A stretch of 32,049 bases of DNA from Gammaproteobacteria bacterium RIFCSPLOWO2_02_FULL_61_13 (GCA_001801865.1 MGYT01000010.1:1-32049), one strand, 5' to 3'. Positions 9,800 to 19,053 are shown, numbered from the stretch's first letter. Translations and numbers: made by a program. The notes: generated by a model not told the origin, from the sequence alone.

Positions 9800-10686
9800 A
9801 ACGCGAGGCATTGGCCGTGATCCTGCTGTCCGCCGCGGTCGGCGTTGCGGGCGCGGACACGAAGGTTACCGGCGAGTGCGACCGCATTGCGCAGAAACTG
9901 GCCAGCATCGACCAGAGCGAGTGCCTGAACCGGGCGCTGGCAATCACACGCGGTGAGTCGGTGCAGGGCGCGCCCATCCTGCTCAAGGAGTACCTGCCGA
10001 TGGAGAATCGACAGCCGCGGGGACGGGTGTTGCTCGTCGGCGGCATTCATGGCGACGAATATTCCTCGGTCAGCATTGTCTTCAAATGGATGAGCATTCT
10101 GGATGAGCACCACACCGGGCTGTTTCACTGGCGCATCGTGCCGCTGCTGAACCCTGATGGATTGCTGCGCCAGGAGGCCCGGCGCATGAACGCCCACGGC
10201 GTGGACCTGAACCGGAATTTTCCCATGCCGGGATGGGAGGATTTGGCGCCCCGTTACTGGGTCGAGCAGACCAACAGCAGTCCGCGTTACTTCCCGGGCG
10301 AGAAACCCCTGAGCGAGCCCGAGTCGCGCTGGCTCGTGGATGAGATCAATGGCTTCTCACCGGACGTGATTGTCGCGGTGCACGCACCCCACGGCGTCGT
10401 GGACTACGATGGCCCGCGCAGCGGCCCGCGCAAGCTCGGTCGCCTGTATCTGAACCTGTTGGGGACGTTTCCGGGATCGCTGGGGAATTACGCCGGCGTG
10501 CAACGGCGCATACCCGTGGTCACGGTGGAATTGCCATATGCCGGCACCATGCCCAGGCCGGCGGAGGTTGCGGAGATGTGGCGCGACCTGGTGCGTTGGC
10601 TTTCAAAAAACACGCCGGCGCAAGGCCGACTGGTGGATGAACCCGGCTTCGGGGAGAAGCCGGATCAGGTGACCGATCCCTCATAG
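9796..10686 (+). CDS. M14-family zinc carboxypeptidase (MpaA-like murein peptide amidase candidate)
   Basis: GGIHGDEYSSVSIV zinc-binding motif, VDLNRNFPMPGW, VTVELPYAGTMP; N-terminal signal-like segment. ATG overlaps the ubiA stop (ATGA). Confidence 0.82.
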   Translation: MKREALAVILLSAAVGVAGADTKVTGECDRIAQKLASIDQSECLNRALAITRGESVQGAPILLKEYLPMENRQPRGRVLLVGGIHGDEYSSVSIVFKWMSILDEHHTGLFHWRIVPLLNPDGLLRQEARRMNAHGVDLNRNFPMPGWEDLAPRYWVEQTNSSPRYFPGEKPLSEPESRWLVDEINGFSPDVIVAVHAPHGVVDYDGPRSGPRKLGRLYLNLLGTFPGSLGNYAGVQRRIPVVTVELPYAGTMPRPAEVAEMWRDLVRWLSKNTPAQGRLVDEPGFGEKPDQVTDPS

Positions 10687-11870
10687 AGGATGCGCCAGCG
10701 GCCGTCGGCCTCCTGCCGCCAGTACTGGCGCTTGACGAAGCGCCGGTGATTTCGATCGCTGCTGTAATCCTGCTGAAAGGTGACGACCAGCAAGGCCTGC
10801 TCGCCCGGGTAAAGAAACATGCTCTGTCCCGAGATGCCCACGCGGATAAACTGCTTCCCGCTGTTGACCTTGCGCTTGTAGGCCACCCACCTTTCATAGT
10901 CCATACCGAGGCCGGAGTAGGACGGTGAGTAGTGATCCAGGTACTGCTCCGTGTCACGGCTCTCCCAGTCCTTGCGCCATTGCTCCACCACGATGGCCAG
11001 CCGCGCCTGGCGCTGCTCCCACTGGCTGCGTGAGATCCATTCAACGTCCTCGGCGAGAATGACCGGTGTTTCACCGGGCGCGATGTACTGCTTTATGCTC
11101 TCCAGGTCCGCATTGCTGAGGATGACGCAACCATCACTGTCCCGTGGCGGGCGGCTGAAGGTGTTGCTCGGCGTGCCGTGCAGCCAGATGCCGTAACCGG
11201 TTCGCCCCCGGCGTTGATCCCAGGCATTGGGATAGTCAATCGGGAAGGCGCCGGAGCCGTAGAAGTCCGGCAGCTTTTCCGGGGAGATTGTGCCGGTGAC
11301 GAAGTAGACCCCAACCGGCGTCTTCTGGTCGCCTTGCGCCAGCTTGCCGGTACCGTTTTTGCCGATCGTGGCATAAAAGTCACGCACCAGATGCGGCACA
11401 CCGCCACGGTTCTCATACAAATAAAGCCGGGATGTGGTCATGTTCACCAGCACCACGTAGCCCTGCTGATCACTCAGTTTGACCAGCGCGGACGGGATCT
11501 GATCCATGGGTGGCGGCGCGCGGTAATGGCGCAATCGCGCCCGCGCCTCGTCACGCAGGGCGTTGACCTGCTGATAAGTGGCAAATGGCACGGCGCCGAA
11601 TTCCGAGATTGGCGCCGTCCTGGATAACAGCAGATCCGCGTACACCATCTGCGCGAGCCGGAAGTCGGGATTGGCGGCCAGCAACCGCCGCAGGTCCGTC
11701 ATGGCGGCATCGATGTGGCTGCCACTGACGTTTTGCAGCGCCTGCACCAGGATCGCCTCCTGCCCCGGATCCGGTTCATGCAACCGGGCATGGCTGGCAA
11801 TAATGTTCCCGGCGGCTACGGATGCAGACCACTGTGACAACAAAAGCAGAGAAATGACAAGGCTGCGCAT
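10665..11870 (-). CDS. Secreted L,D-transpeptidase (YkuD domain) with C-terminal NTF2/SnoaL-like domain
   Basis: Signal peptide MRSLVISLLLLSQWSASVAAG; YkuD catalytic motif IWLHGTPSNTFSRPPRDSDGCVILSNADL; C-terminal VEQWRKDWESRDTEQYLDHYSPSY. Confidence 0.87.
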   Translation of the reverse strand: MRSLVISLLLLSQWSASVAAGNIIASHARLHEPDPGQEAILVQALQNVSGSHIDAAMTDLRRLLAANPDFRLAQMVYADLLLSRTAPISEFGAVPFATYQQVNALRDEARARLRHYRAPPPMDQIPSALVKLSDQQGYVVLVNMTTSRLYLYENRGGVPHLVRDFYATIGKNGTGKLAQGDQKTPVGVYFVTGTISPEKLPDFYGSGAFPIDYPNAWDQRRGRTGYGIWLHGTPSNTFSRPPRDSDGCVILSNADLESIKQYIAPGETPVILAEDVEWISRSQWEQRQARLAIVVEQWRKDWESRDTEQYLDHYSPSYSGLGMDYERWVAYKRKVNSGKQFIRVGISGQSMFLYPGEQALLVVTFQQDYSSDRNHRRFVKRQYWRQEADGRWRILYEGSVT

Positions 11871-11888
11871 GATGGTGATGTCTCCGGA

Positions 11889-12959
11889 TCAGCGCACTGT
11901 TTCTTCAACAATCTTCCAGTCCGCGCCAACCTTCTTCATGATCAGGATCTTGCGCACGTCATCGCTGAAGGCATCGGACTGGTAGTGCTGGTCGAATGAA
12001 ATTTGCGCGTGTTCCGGCCCATGTTCAACAACCTTCATGCTGGCCAGATCCACCCGGATAAAACTTGACTGCTGCAGCCGCGCGCGACGAGTTTGTTCCC
12101 ATTGCGCGCGGGAAGTACCGTCCGCAGGTGCAAACTCGGCGCCATAGGCGGCGAGGTAGGCCGCTACATCCCGTTCCGACCAGACCTTGGCCCAGGATTC
12201 CACTGCGGCGCGCAGCTCCGGCTCGGACGAAACCTGCGCGGGCACCGGCGCGGGTTTTTCCGTGACCGGTTCAGGCTCGGGCGCCGTGTCCACGGCAACA
12301 GGTTGCGGGGCTGAAACCGGCTGCGCTGGTTGTGGTTGCGGCTGCGGCTGCAGTTGTGCCTGCGGTTGTGGTTGTGCTGGAGCCGGCGCGGCAACACCGC
12401 CTGCTGGCTGCCCTGGATTGGTCGGCGCGGCCGCTGCCAGCGCCGTCTTGCCTGCGCCATTATTGGACGCGGGGACCGGGAACAGATCGTCAATCATCGC
12501 CAGCTTGGCCTTGGCGGAACTGTTGGCCTCGTCCAGTTGCAGCGCGTGATTGTAGGCCTGACTGGCCATCTTGGCGTAGATATCGCCGAGATTTTCATGG
12601 GCCGTGGCATAACTGGGATGGGTATTGATGGCCATTTGCAACGCCTTTTGTGCGGCTTCGAAATCGCCACGCGCGGCATGCACCACGGCCAGGTTGTTGA
12701 ATGGCTCCGGCAGCTCGGGATGTTCCTCGGTGATGTGCTGAAATATTTCGGCCGCCTGGTCGAGCCGATTCATGCGTGCCAATACCAGTCCCTTGAGAAA
12801 TTGCAGGGTCACATCGGACTTGTTCTGCGCCAAATCAACCTCGACCTGGTCCAGGGCCGGTTGCAACTTGCCGTCGGCAATCAATGCCTGAACGTCGGCA
12901 GCTGCGCCGTGGGTGGCCACCATCCAGAACGCAAGCGCAACTGCAAAAATAACTCTCAC
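11889..12959 (-). CDS. Exported TPR protein with Pro/Gln-rich linker and C-terminal NTF2/SnoaL-like domain
   Basis: TPR-like repeats (LPEPFNNLAVVHAARGDFEAAQKALQMAI), linker PAPAQPQPQAQLQPQPQPQPAQP, C-terminal VESWAKVWSERDVAAYLAAYGAEF. GTG start at 12957-12959 precedes a signal-like segment. Confidence 0.8.
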   Translation of the reverse strand: MRVIFAVALAFWMVATHGAAADVQALIADGKLQPALDQVEVDLAQNKSDVTLQFLKGLVLARMNRLDQAAEIFQHITEEHPELPEPFNNLAVVHAARGDFEAAQKALQMAINTHPSYATAHENLGDIYAKMASQAYNHALQLDEANSSAKAKLAMIDDLFPVPASNNGAGKTALAAAAPTNPGQPAGGVAAPAPAQPQPQAQLQPQPQPQPAQPVSAPQPVAVDTAPEPEPVTEKPAPVPAQVSSEPELRAAVESWAKVWSERDVAAYLAAYGAEFAPADGTSRAQWEQTRRARLQQSSFIRVDLASMKVVEHGPEHAQISFDQHYQSDAFSDDVRKILIMKKVGADWKIVEETVR

Positions 12960-13046
12960 ACGGATTTCTCCACGGCGTGTTTGAACCGCTTTCCCCGCGG
13001 CATCGTTACCGGCAGGGACAGGTGGCAACGGCACACCCCCTGCATT

Positions 13047-13895
13047 TTATGGGGCCGACTGGTCCAAGGCAATTTCGCTGCATGCCACCGGCACGGAACC
13101 GAACCGGGACGGGAAGCCCGTATACATCTCTTGTAATACCGGATCCTCCTTTGGCAAACGCACATCGACCCAGTGAATGCGCTGCACATTCGGATAGGGC
13201 ACAACTACCGGCTGGAACCCCTGTTCACGCAACTGCCGCAGGCGCTCATTTACCTGCGATTGCGAGGAAAACAGCCCCAAAGAGACTGCATTGGCGAGAT
13301 TGCCGCGATCAATGAGACGATAGTCCTGGATACCCTTTTTCGCCAGCGTATCCAACACGGAATCGACGCCCTGCCGCGACTGCTGTGGAGACAGGTAGAC
13401 CCAGAACAGGCTTCGATCCGCGTCTTCGCCGACGCGGCTGCGCAGCGGGATCAGGCGCACCCGGAACCAATCCGCGAGCCAGATAGCGTGTTTTTCCTCC
13501 GGCAAGGGCCCGAATGAGAAGCAGGAGTATTCTTCGACACCCGCAACCCCGGCACCCGATGCAGTGCCAGGCAAATCCAGATCCGGCAGCTGATTCACCA
13601 ACTCATCCGGCCCGGCGCCAGTACCGGCCTGGATCTCCGCCGGCACACTTGTTTCCGTCTGCAAACCCGGGTCATTTACCGCCTGTGCCGCCGGCTCGAA
13701 GTCGAGTTGCCCTTCCAGTTCCTCCCGCGCTGCAGGCAATTGTGCAAGTTCACGCAACAACTTGAGTTCTCCGACGCGGGCCGGCAGCGTCAGCGCCTCG
13801 GACTGGTTCGCGCGTGCCGTGCGGGTATCCGCATCAACCTGCCAGCCATAATGCACGAGGTTCAGTGCCAGCAGACACAGTGCCACCCAGCGCAT
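13047..13895 (-). CDS. SPOR-domain protein, probably membrane anchored
   Basis: MRWVALCLLALNLVHYGWQV N-terminal hydrophobic segment; SPOR-like NAVSLGLFSSQSQVNERLRQLREQGFQPVVVPY. Start ATG abuts the coaX stop. Confidence 0.75.
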   Translation of the reverse strand: MRWVALCLLALNLVHYGWQVDADTRTARANQSEALTLPARVGELKLLRELAQLPAAREELEGQLDFEPAAQAVNDPGLQTETSVPAEIQAGTGAGPDELVNQLPDLDLPGTASGAGVAGVEEYSCFSFGPLPEEKHAIWLADWFRVRLIPLRSRVGEDADRSLFWVYLSPQQSRQGVDSVLDTLAKKGIQDYRLIDRGNLANAVSLGLFSSQSQVNERLRQLREQGFQPVVVPYPNVQRIHWVDVRLPKEDPVLQEMYTGFPSRFGSVPVACSEIALDQSAP

Positions 13896-13896
13896 G

Positions 13897-14637
13897 TTAT
13901 TTATCCCGCGCTGCAAGCAGCATGCCGTCAAACACGAGGCTTGGGATATGCGCGCATGAATCCGGAAGGAACGGCAGGACGCGCTCGGCATCCCCGCCCG
14001 TGGCAACCGGCACACCGCCGGGGCCACACTGCCGTTCCATCAATTCCAATGCCATACGCAGCATGCCGGCAACACTGAGCAGGCAACCATTGGCGACGCA
14101 GGCGCCGGTGGACTGCCCGAGTGTGACACCCGCCTCCGGATTTGCATGCCGGATCCCGGCGGTCTTTGTCTGCAGCATCGATTGGGACAGCGCGATTCCC
14201 GGAGCGATGAGCCCACCCAGATGCCGCCCGTCCGCCGCCACGACGTCTGCCGTCACTGCGGTGCCGATGTCAAACACGCACACCGGACTCTGAAACCGGT
14301 TCCAGGCCGCCAGCATGGCCAGCCAGCGATCCACGCCCATCTGGGCCGGCTCAGCATAGGCGCTGCGCACACCGCATCGCATCGCTTCTGGCTCCAATTG
14401 GATCGGTTCCTGGTCCCAGCGCGAACTCGTCATGTCGTGCACGGCCGTCAATACCTGCAAACTTCCCACGCTGGCCACCAGGACCCGCTCCGGCGCCGCG
14501 ATGCCGTGCAATTGTTGCTGTAACTGCAATTCCCATCCCGGCCCACATGGATCCACGGACCCGGTTTGCGCATAACTGCCCGCAGACCAGGTTGCCCACT
14601 TGGCGCGGCTGTTGCCGAGGTCAAACAGCAGCATCAT
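13897..14637 (-). CDS. coaX: Type III pantothenate kinase
   Basis: LLFDLGNSRAKWATW; GVDRWLAMLAAW; CVFDIGTAVTADVVAADGRHLGGLIAPG. Confidence 0.94.
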   Translation of the reverse strand: MMLLFDLGNSRAKWATWSAGSYAQTGSVDPCGPGWELQLQQQLHGIAAPERVLVASVGSLQVLTAVHDMTSSRWDQEPIQLEPEAMRCGVRSAYAEPAQMGVDRWLAMLAAWNRFQSPVCVFDIGTAVTADVVAADGRHLGGLIAPGIALSQSMLQTKTAGIRHANPEAGVTLGQSTGACVANGCLLSVAGMLRMALELMERQCGPGGVPVATGGDAERVLPFLPDSCAHIPSLVFDGMLLAARDK

Positions 14638-15642
14638 TCAGCGCAGGCGCAGGCTGAGTTCACCGCTGGCAAATTCCCGCTCCACACCGTTCACGGACAT
14701 GCGCAGCATTCCGGCATCCGTGATGCCAAGCACATGGCCATGCAGGGTCTCCGCCGCCATGCGCAGCTCGGCGGTGTGGCCAATACTCAAATCATGTTGG
14801 CGCCATTCATCCCGGTAGGCGCTGATCGTCCCTGCGGCCAGGGCAGCCAACATATCGATCAATTCCTCCACCATCACCACCACAATCTCATTTCTTGTCG
14901 GAAGGTGCGCGCAGCATTGACTTAAATCCGCGGGCTGGTTATCTCCGGCCACCGCCATTCCACGTGGTAGCCTTACGTTCAATCCGACCCCAATGACTAT
15001 TTCCATGGGTCCGGCCAGTTGCGCCCGGGATTCGATCAACAGCCCGCCCACCTTGCAACCCTGATACATCAGATCGTTCGGCCACTTCAGTCCTATCGCG
15101 CGGACACCAATCCGAAGCAACGCGCGTATCAATGCGGCGCCGGCCAGAATTGACAGCGCGCCGGCGCCAGCGGGCGCCGCCTCCAGTCGCCAGCCCAGGG
15201 ACAGGCAGATCCCGCTTGCCAGCGGTGATATCCAGGTAGTCCCGCGGCGCCCGCGGCCGTTGGCCTGGAATTCGGCCAGCAACACACGGCCATGACAATC
15301 CGGAGCCTGCAACAAACGCTGGCTGGTGGAGTCGGTGAAAAAATCAACCCGCACTTCCTGCAGCGCAGCCCTGATGTCGGGTCGCAACCCGGCCTGAATC
15401 CGATCCGCATCCAGCAGGTCCACGGGATGCGCCAGTCTGTAACCATGCCCGCGAATGCGATCGAGTTGCACTCCCCGTGCCGTCAACCCGGCAAGCCGCT
15501 TCCATATCGCGGTTCGTGTCACACCCAACATGTGCGCGAGATCGGCGCCGGAATGCACTCCGCCATCGGCCAGCCGCGCCAGCAGTTGCCGATCGGGATC
15601 CGGGGATTTGATCCGCGATTGAAAGGATTGCGTCTTGCTCAC
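14638..15642 (-). CDS. birA: Biotin--[acetyl-CoA-carboxylase] ligase / biotin operon repressor
   Basis: N-terminal HTH (HSGADLAHMLGVTRTAIWKRLAGL), catalytic QANGRGRRGTTWISPLASGICLSLGWR, LKWPNDLMYQGCKVGGLLIES. Confidence 0.94.
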   Translation of the reverse strand: MSKTQSFQSRIKSPDPDRQLLARLADGGVHSGADLAHMLGVTRTAIWKRLAGLTARGVQLDRIRGHGYRLAHPVDLLDADRIQAGLRPDIRAALQEVRVDFFTDSTSQRLLQAPDCHGRVLLAEFQANGRGRRGTTWISPLASGICLSLGWRLEAAPAGAGALSILAGAALIRALLRIGVRAIGLKWPNDLMYQGCKVGGLLIESRAQLAGPMEIVIGVGLNVRLPRGMAVAGDNQPADLSQCCAHLPTRNEIVVVMVEELIDMLAALAAGTISAYRDEWRQHDLSIGHTAELRMAAETLHGHVLGITDAGMLRMSVNGVEREFASGELSLRLR

Positions 15643-15738
15643 AGGAGATTCACCTGGCCCGGTGCGGACTTTCCGAGATCAACTCAGGCAGGGAGAACTC
15701 TTGAAAATTCGGCGGACGCCGCCGCCTGAAGCGGAATA

Positions 15739-16998
15739 TTAACCACCACCGGTGATATCGAAGACATCATCTTCCTTCTTGCCGTTCCCGGGGCGGGAAG
15801 ATTTGTCCTTGCCACGCTCAGCGCTGCCGGAAGCAGGCAGCAGCGTTTCCTCTGCCGCAACCGCGCCGCCACTGGCAGGCAGCAAGGTTTCATCGTCAGA
15901 CCCGCCCGCCGGCGCAGCGGTTGCGGAGGATCCTGGCAATAAGGTTTCATCGTCAGACCCGCCCGCCGGCGCAGCGGTTGCGGAGGATCCCGGCAGTAAT
16001 GTGGCCTCCGCGGATTCCACGCTTTCCCGTAACCCGTCCAGGTCGTCGCCGCCCGCATCCGGGCCCGGGTCCGCTTCCGGCTCAAGAACGAAATCCGATT
16101 GCACCGGCGCGGAAGCAGGTGCCGCCGCTGCGCCAGCGGGACGCGACCCGTCCTGGGCCAACACCGTGACACCGGACTCACCGAGTTCCGGCATGACAAA
16201 CTCGAACTCCAGTTTGTGCAGCCTCAGGCGATCACCATGTTTCAACCGAACTTCAGCGCTTACCGGCCGATCATTGACGAAGGTGCCATTGATACTGCCC
16301 TGATCCATGACCCAGTAACCAAAGTCCTTGAATTCAATCAGCGCATGCCGGCGCCCGATGGTAGCGCTGGGGATCACGATATAGTCGAGAAACTCCGTGT
16401 CCTTCCCGCCGACCCGCCCCAACATAATCGGCTTGAGGCCCAGCTTGTACATTCCCAGGGTCGTGCTGCCGCTGACATCGCGCAAAAAGGCCTCAGCCAC
16501 ATAACGGCGCTGTTCCTGGCGCGCCTCTCGACCACGCTTAAGCAGGATGATGATGATGGCAATCAAAGTGGTAATCAGCACGACCGCGGAGACAAGGATA
16601 AATATCGAACGCAGGCGATCGTCATTTCCCGCCGTGGAAACGGGACCGGAGGCCGGGACCACTGCGGGCGCTCCGGTTGACGATTCGACAACGGCCGGCG
16701 CCGTGCCGGTTACGGTGGATCCGGGTTCGATGGGCGCCGCCGCCGTATCGGTTACAGTGGATTCGGGTTCGATGGGCGCCGCCGCGTCGGTTGGCGCGGA
16801 TTCGGGCCCGGTTTGCGCCGGCGCCAGGTCCGAAATGCCTGGCGGTTCAGCCCCGGCAGGCGCCGCCGGATCTGACGCAATTGGTTGTTGTTCCGCCGCG
16901 TTATCCGGCACGGGGGATACCGGCTCATCCTGGGCATGGACCATGCCTGCACAGACGAACACAGTGACAAACAGGAAGCTGAACCAGCGCATGCTCAT
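15739..16998 (-). CDS. Membrane-anchored FHA-domain protein with repetitive periplasmic and C-terminal segments
   Basis: Signal-like MRWFSFLFVTVFVCAGMVHAQ, TM segment SIFILVSAVVLITTLIAIIIILL, FHA motifs PSATIGRRHALIEF and DQGSINGTFVNDRPV. Start chosen at ATG 16996-16998. Confidence 0.83.
   Translation of the reverse strand: MSMRWFSFLFVTVFVCAGMVHAQDEPVSPVPDNAAEQQPIASDPAAPAGAEPPGISDLAPAQTGPESAPTDAAAPIEPESTVTDTAAAPIEPGSTVTGTAPAVVESSTGAPAVVPASGPVSTAGNDDRLRSIFILVSAVVLITTLIAIIIILLKRGREARQEQRRYVAEAFLRDVSGSTTLGMYKLGLKPIMLGRVGGKDTEFLDYIVIPSATIGRRHALIEFKDFGYWVMDQGSINGTFVNDRPVSAEVRLKHGDRLRLHKLEFEFVMPELGESGVTVLAQDGSRPAGAAAAPASAPVQSDFVLEPEADPGPDAGGDDLDGLRESVESAEATLLPGSSATAAPAGGSDDETLLPGSSATAAPAGGSDDETLLPASGGAVAAEETLLPASGSAERGKDKSSRPGNGKKEDDVFDITGGG
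15884..15997. repeat. Two near-identical 57-bp tandem copies inside the FHA gene (19 aa period)
   Basis: AAGGTTTCATCGTCAGACCCGCCCGCCGGCGCAGCGGTTGCGGAGGATCCTGGCAAT (15884-15940) repeats at 15941-15997 with few differences; encodes ETLLPGSSATAAPAGGSDD twice. Confidence 0.9.
16708..16786. repeat. 42-bp period tandem duplication inside the FHA gene (14 aa period)
   Basis: GGTTACGGTGGATCCGGGTTCGATGGGCGCCGCCGCC repeats 42 bp later as GGTTACAGTGGATTCGGGTTCGATGGGCGCCGCCGCG; encodes IEPxSTVTxTAA-type repeats. Confidence 0.82.
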
Positions 16999-17060
16999 GA
17001 CCGCGGCGTCCGGGCGCGAAGGGATTCGCATATTATACGGTTTGCAGCCTGTCCACTGCA

Positions 17061-17903
17061 TCACGGCCCGGGTTTCGGCCCACGAGCCACCGGCCGCGCC
17101 GGATCTGCGCACCACTCGCTCCATGAACCCACGTACAGCCGCGGCATTGGCAATCCTGCGGCTGTGGCAGCAAGTACATTGTGGCAGGCGGAAACGCCTG
17201 AGCCGCAATAAAATGTGACGTCACCGGGATCCGTCGCCCCATACATGGCCAGATGCTGCTGACGCAACCGGCCGGCAGGGAGAAAGCGTCCGGTCGCATC
17301 CAGGTTGTGCTTCCAGAAGTGGTTCCGTGCACCGGGGATATGCCCGGCGACCGGATCGATGGTCTCCACTTCTCCCGCATAACGGGCCGGCTCGCGGGAA
17401 TCCAGCAACAACGGCAGCTGACTCACTTCGTCCAGCCGGACCAGCATGTGCGGGTTGGGGGTTCCGGCAAACCGGGCAACCGGCCGATGAAACTCACCGG
17501 TTTCCTGTTCCACGCCGAGCTCCAGCCACGCCTGCCAGCCGCCGTCCAGGACCGCTGCCTTTCTGTGTCCCATGTATTGCAGCATCCACCACAACCGGCC
17601 GGCAATGGAGCCGCCGCCAGCGTCGTACACTATGACCTGCGAACCCGGGCCAATGCCGAATCCGGAAAAAACCTGCGTCAATCGTCCCGGCGTCGGCAGA
17701 GGATGGCGGCCGTGATCCGTTACCGGTTCGTCGCTCAAATGGTCATGGAGGTGCGCATACTGGGCGCCCGGGATATGGCCTGCCAGGTAGGCGCGAAATC
17801 CCGCGCCGGTGTCCAGCAGGTCGTAACGGCAGTCAATGACAACCCAGTCAGGCGCATCCCGGGCGGACTCAAATTCACGCGCATCAATAAGTGATATGAA
17901 CAT
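17061..17903 (-). CDS. Rhodanese-type sulfurtransferase (thiosulfate / 3-mercaptopyruvate sulfurtransferase)
   Basis: Two rhodanese modules; VIDCRYDLLDTGAGFRAYLAGHIPGAQYAHL; active site FYCGSGVSACHNVLA; final GSWSEWCAD. Confidence 0.92.
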   Translation of the reverse strand: MFISLIDAREFESARDAPDWVVIDCRYDLLDTGAGFRAYLAGHIPGAQYAHLHDHLSDEPVTDHGRHPLPTPGRLTQVFSGFGIGPGSQVIVYDAGGGSIAGRLWWMLQYMGHRKAAVLDGGWQAWLELGVEQETGEFHRPVARFAGTPNPHMLVRLDEVSQLPLLLDSREPARYAGEVETIDPVAGHIPGARNHFWKHNLDATGRFLPAGRLRQQHLAMYGATDPGDVTFYCGSGVSACHNVLAATAAGLPMPRLYVGSWSEWCADPARPVARGPKPGP

Positions 17904-17976
17904 CGGCAGGCATCATATAACGGCATCCGTGCCCCCAATAGCCCACAAACCGCTACGCCCATGCTGCGCCGGTTTC

Positions 17977-19053
17977 ATGCTGATGGGCGTCTTGCTCGTG
18001 CTGTCGACTGCGATAAGCGGCTGCGCGACCCTGTCCTATTACCGGCAGTCGATAACCGGACAGCTGCAGATACTGGCGCAAAGGCAGGACATGCAGACGC
18101 TGGTGCTGGCGCCGGAGACACCGGAGTCCCGTAAAGCCCAGCTTCAGGCAGTGCCTGAACTGCTGCGATTTGCATCTGACCAATTGGCATTACCGGACAA
18201 TGGCAGCTACCGGACGTTTGTGGCACTGGAACAATCGTTCGTTGCCTGGAATGTATTTGCGACGCCCGGGCTGTCATTGGACGGTGTGCGATGGTGTTAT
18301 CCGATCGCCGGATGTTTCGGCTACCGCGGCTATTTTTCCGAAGCGGCGGCAAGGGCCGAGGCCGGGCACCTGCGCGCGTCCGGACATGACGTGTATGTAG
18401 GCGGCGTGGCGGCTTATTCCACACTCGGCTGGTTCAAGGACCCGATAGTCAGTTCCATGTTGCGCGCGGATCGACTGGATTTTGCAGCACTGTTGTTCCA
18501 CGAACTGGCGCACCAGAGACTATGGCTGCCGGACGACACGGACCTTAATGAGGCGTTCGCGGAGACCGTTGCGCGCATCGGCGTCGGGAAGCTGGCGCAA
18601 ACCTGGGGCGACATTGACTTGCAGCGATTTCACGAGCGCGCGCAGCAGGATGATCAATTCTTCGCGCTGGTGCTGAGGCACAAGCAACTATTGGCATCCT
18701 TGTACGCCACGAACCAGCCGGATGGGCGCAAACTGGAACTCAAGCAACAGCAATTCACCATGCTCCGGGCCGACTACCGGATGCTGAAGGCCGGATCGGG
18801 CGATCCCGGCCGATTTGATCATTGGCTGGAAACCGACTTGAATAATGCGAAACTTCTGGCGGTTTCCGCATACCGGGACCTGATGCCCGGCTTGCTGCAG
18901 GTCTATCAAAGCAGCAGTCGTGACCTGGAGACATTTTATGGGTTGCTGCGGCGGTTGCAGGATTGTTCTCTGGTCGACCGTCACCAATGGGTGCGGTCCG
19001 GGGGCACCCTGCCTGAATGCCGGGCACCCGGCAGGAATCCGCCGGATTCCTGA
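17977..19053 (+). CDS. Putative lipoprotein aminopeptidase, COG4324-like
   Basis: Lipobox-like LSTAISGCATLSYYRQSITGQLQIL; zinc-protease motif LLFHELAHQRLWLPDDTDLNEAFAETVA. Alternative ATG at 17896. Confidence 0.8.
   Translation: MLMGVLLVLSTAISGCATLSYYRQSITGQLQILAQRQDMQTLVLAPETPESRKAQLQAVPELLRFASDQLALPDNGSYRTFVALEQSFVAWNVFATPGLSLDGVRWCYPIAGCFGYRGYFSEAAARAEAGHLRASGHDVYVGGVAAYSTLGWFKDPIVSSMLRADRLDFAALLFHELAHQRLWLPDDTDLNEAFAETVARIGVGKLAQTWGDIDLQRFHERAQQDDQFFALVLRHKQLLASLYATNQPDGRKLELKQQQFTMLRADYRMLKAGSGDPGRFDHWLETDLNNAKLLAVSAYRDLMPGLLQVYQSSSRDLETFYGLLRRLQDCSLVDRHQWVRSGGTLPECRAPGRNPPDS

Noticed and set aside
8804-9811. 335-aa minus-strand ORF over ubiA
   Set aside because: Antisense shadow of ubiA, with repetitive Gln/His-rich sequence.
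15884-15997. Tandem 57-bp repeats considered as a CRISPR-like array
   Set aside because: In-frame protein repeat with no unique spacers.
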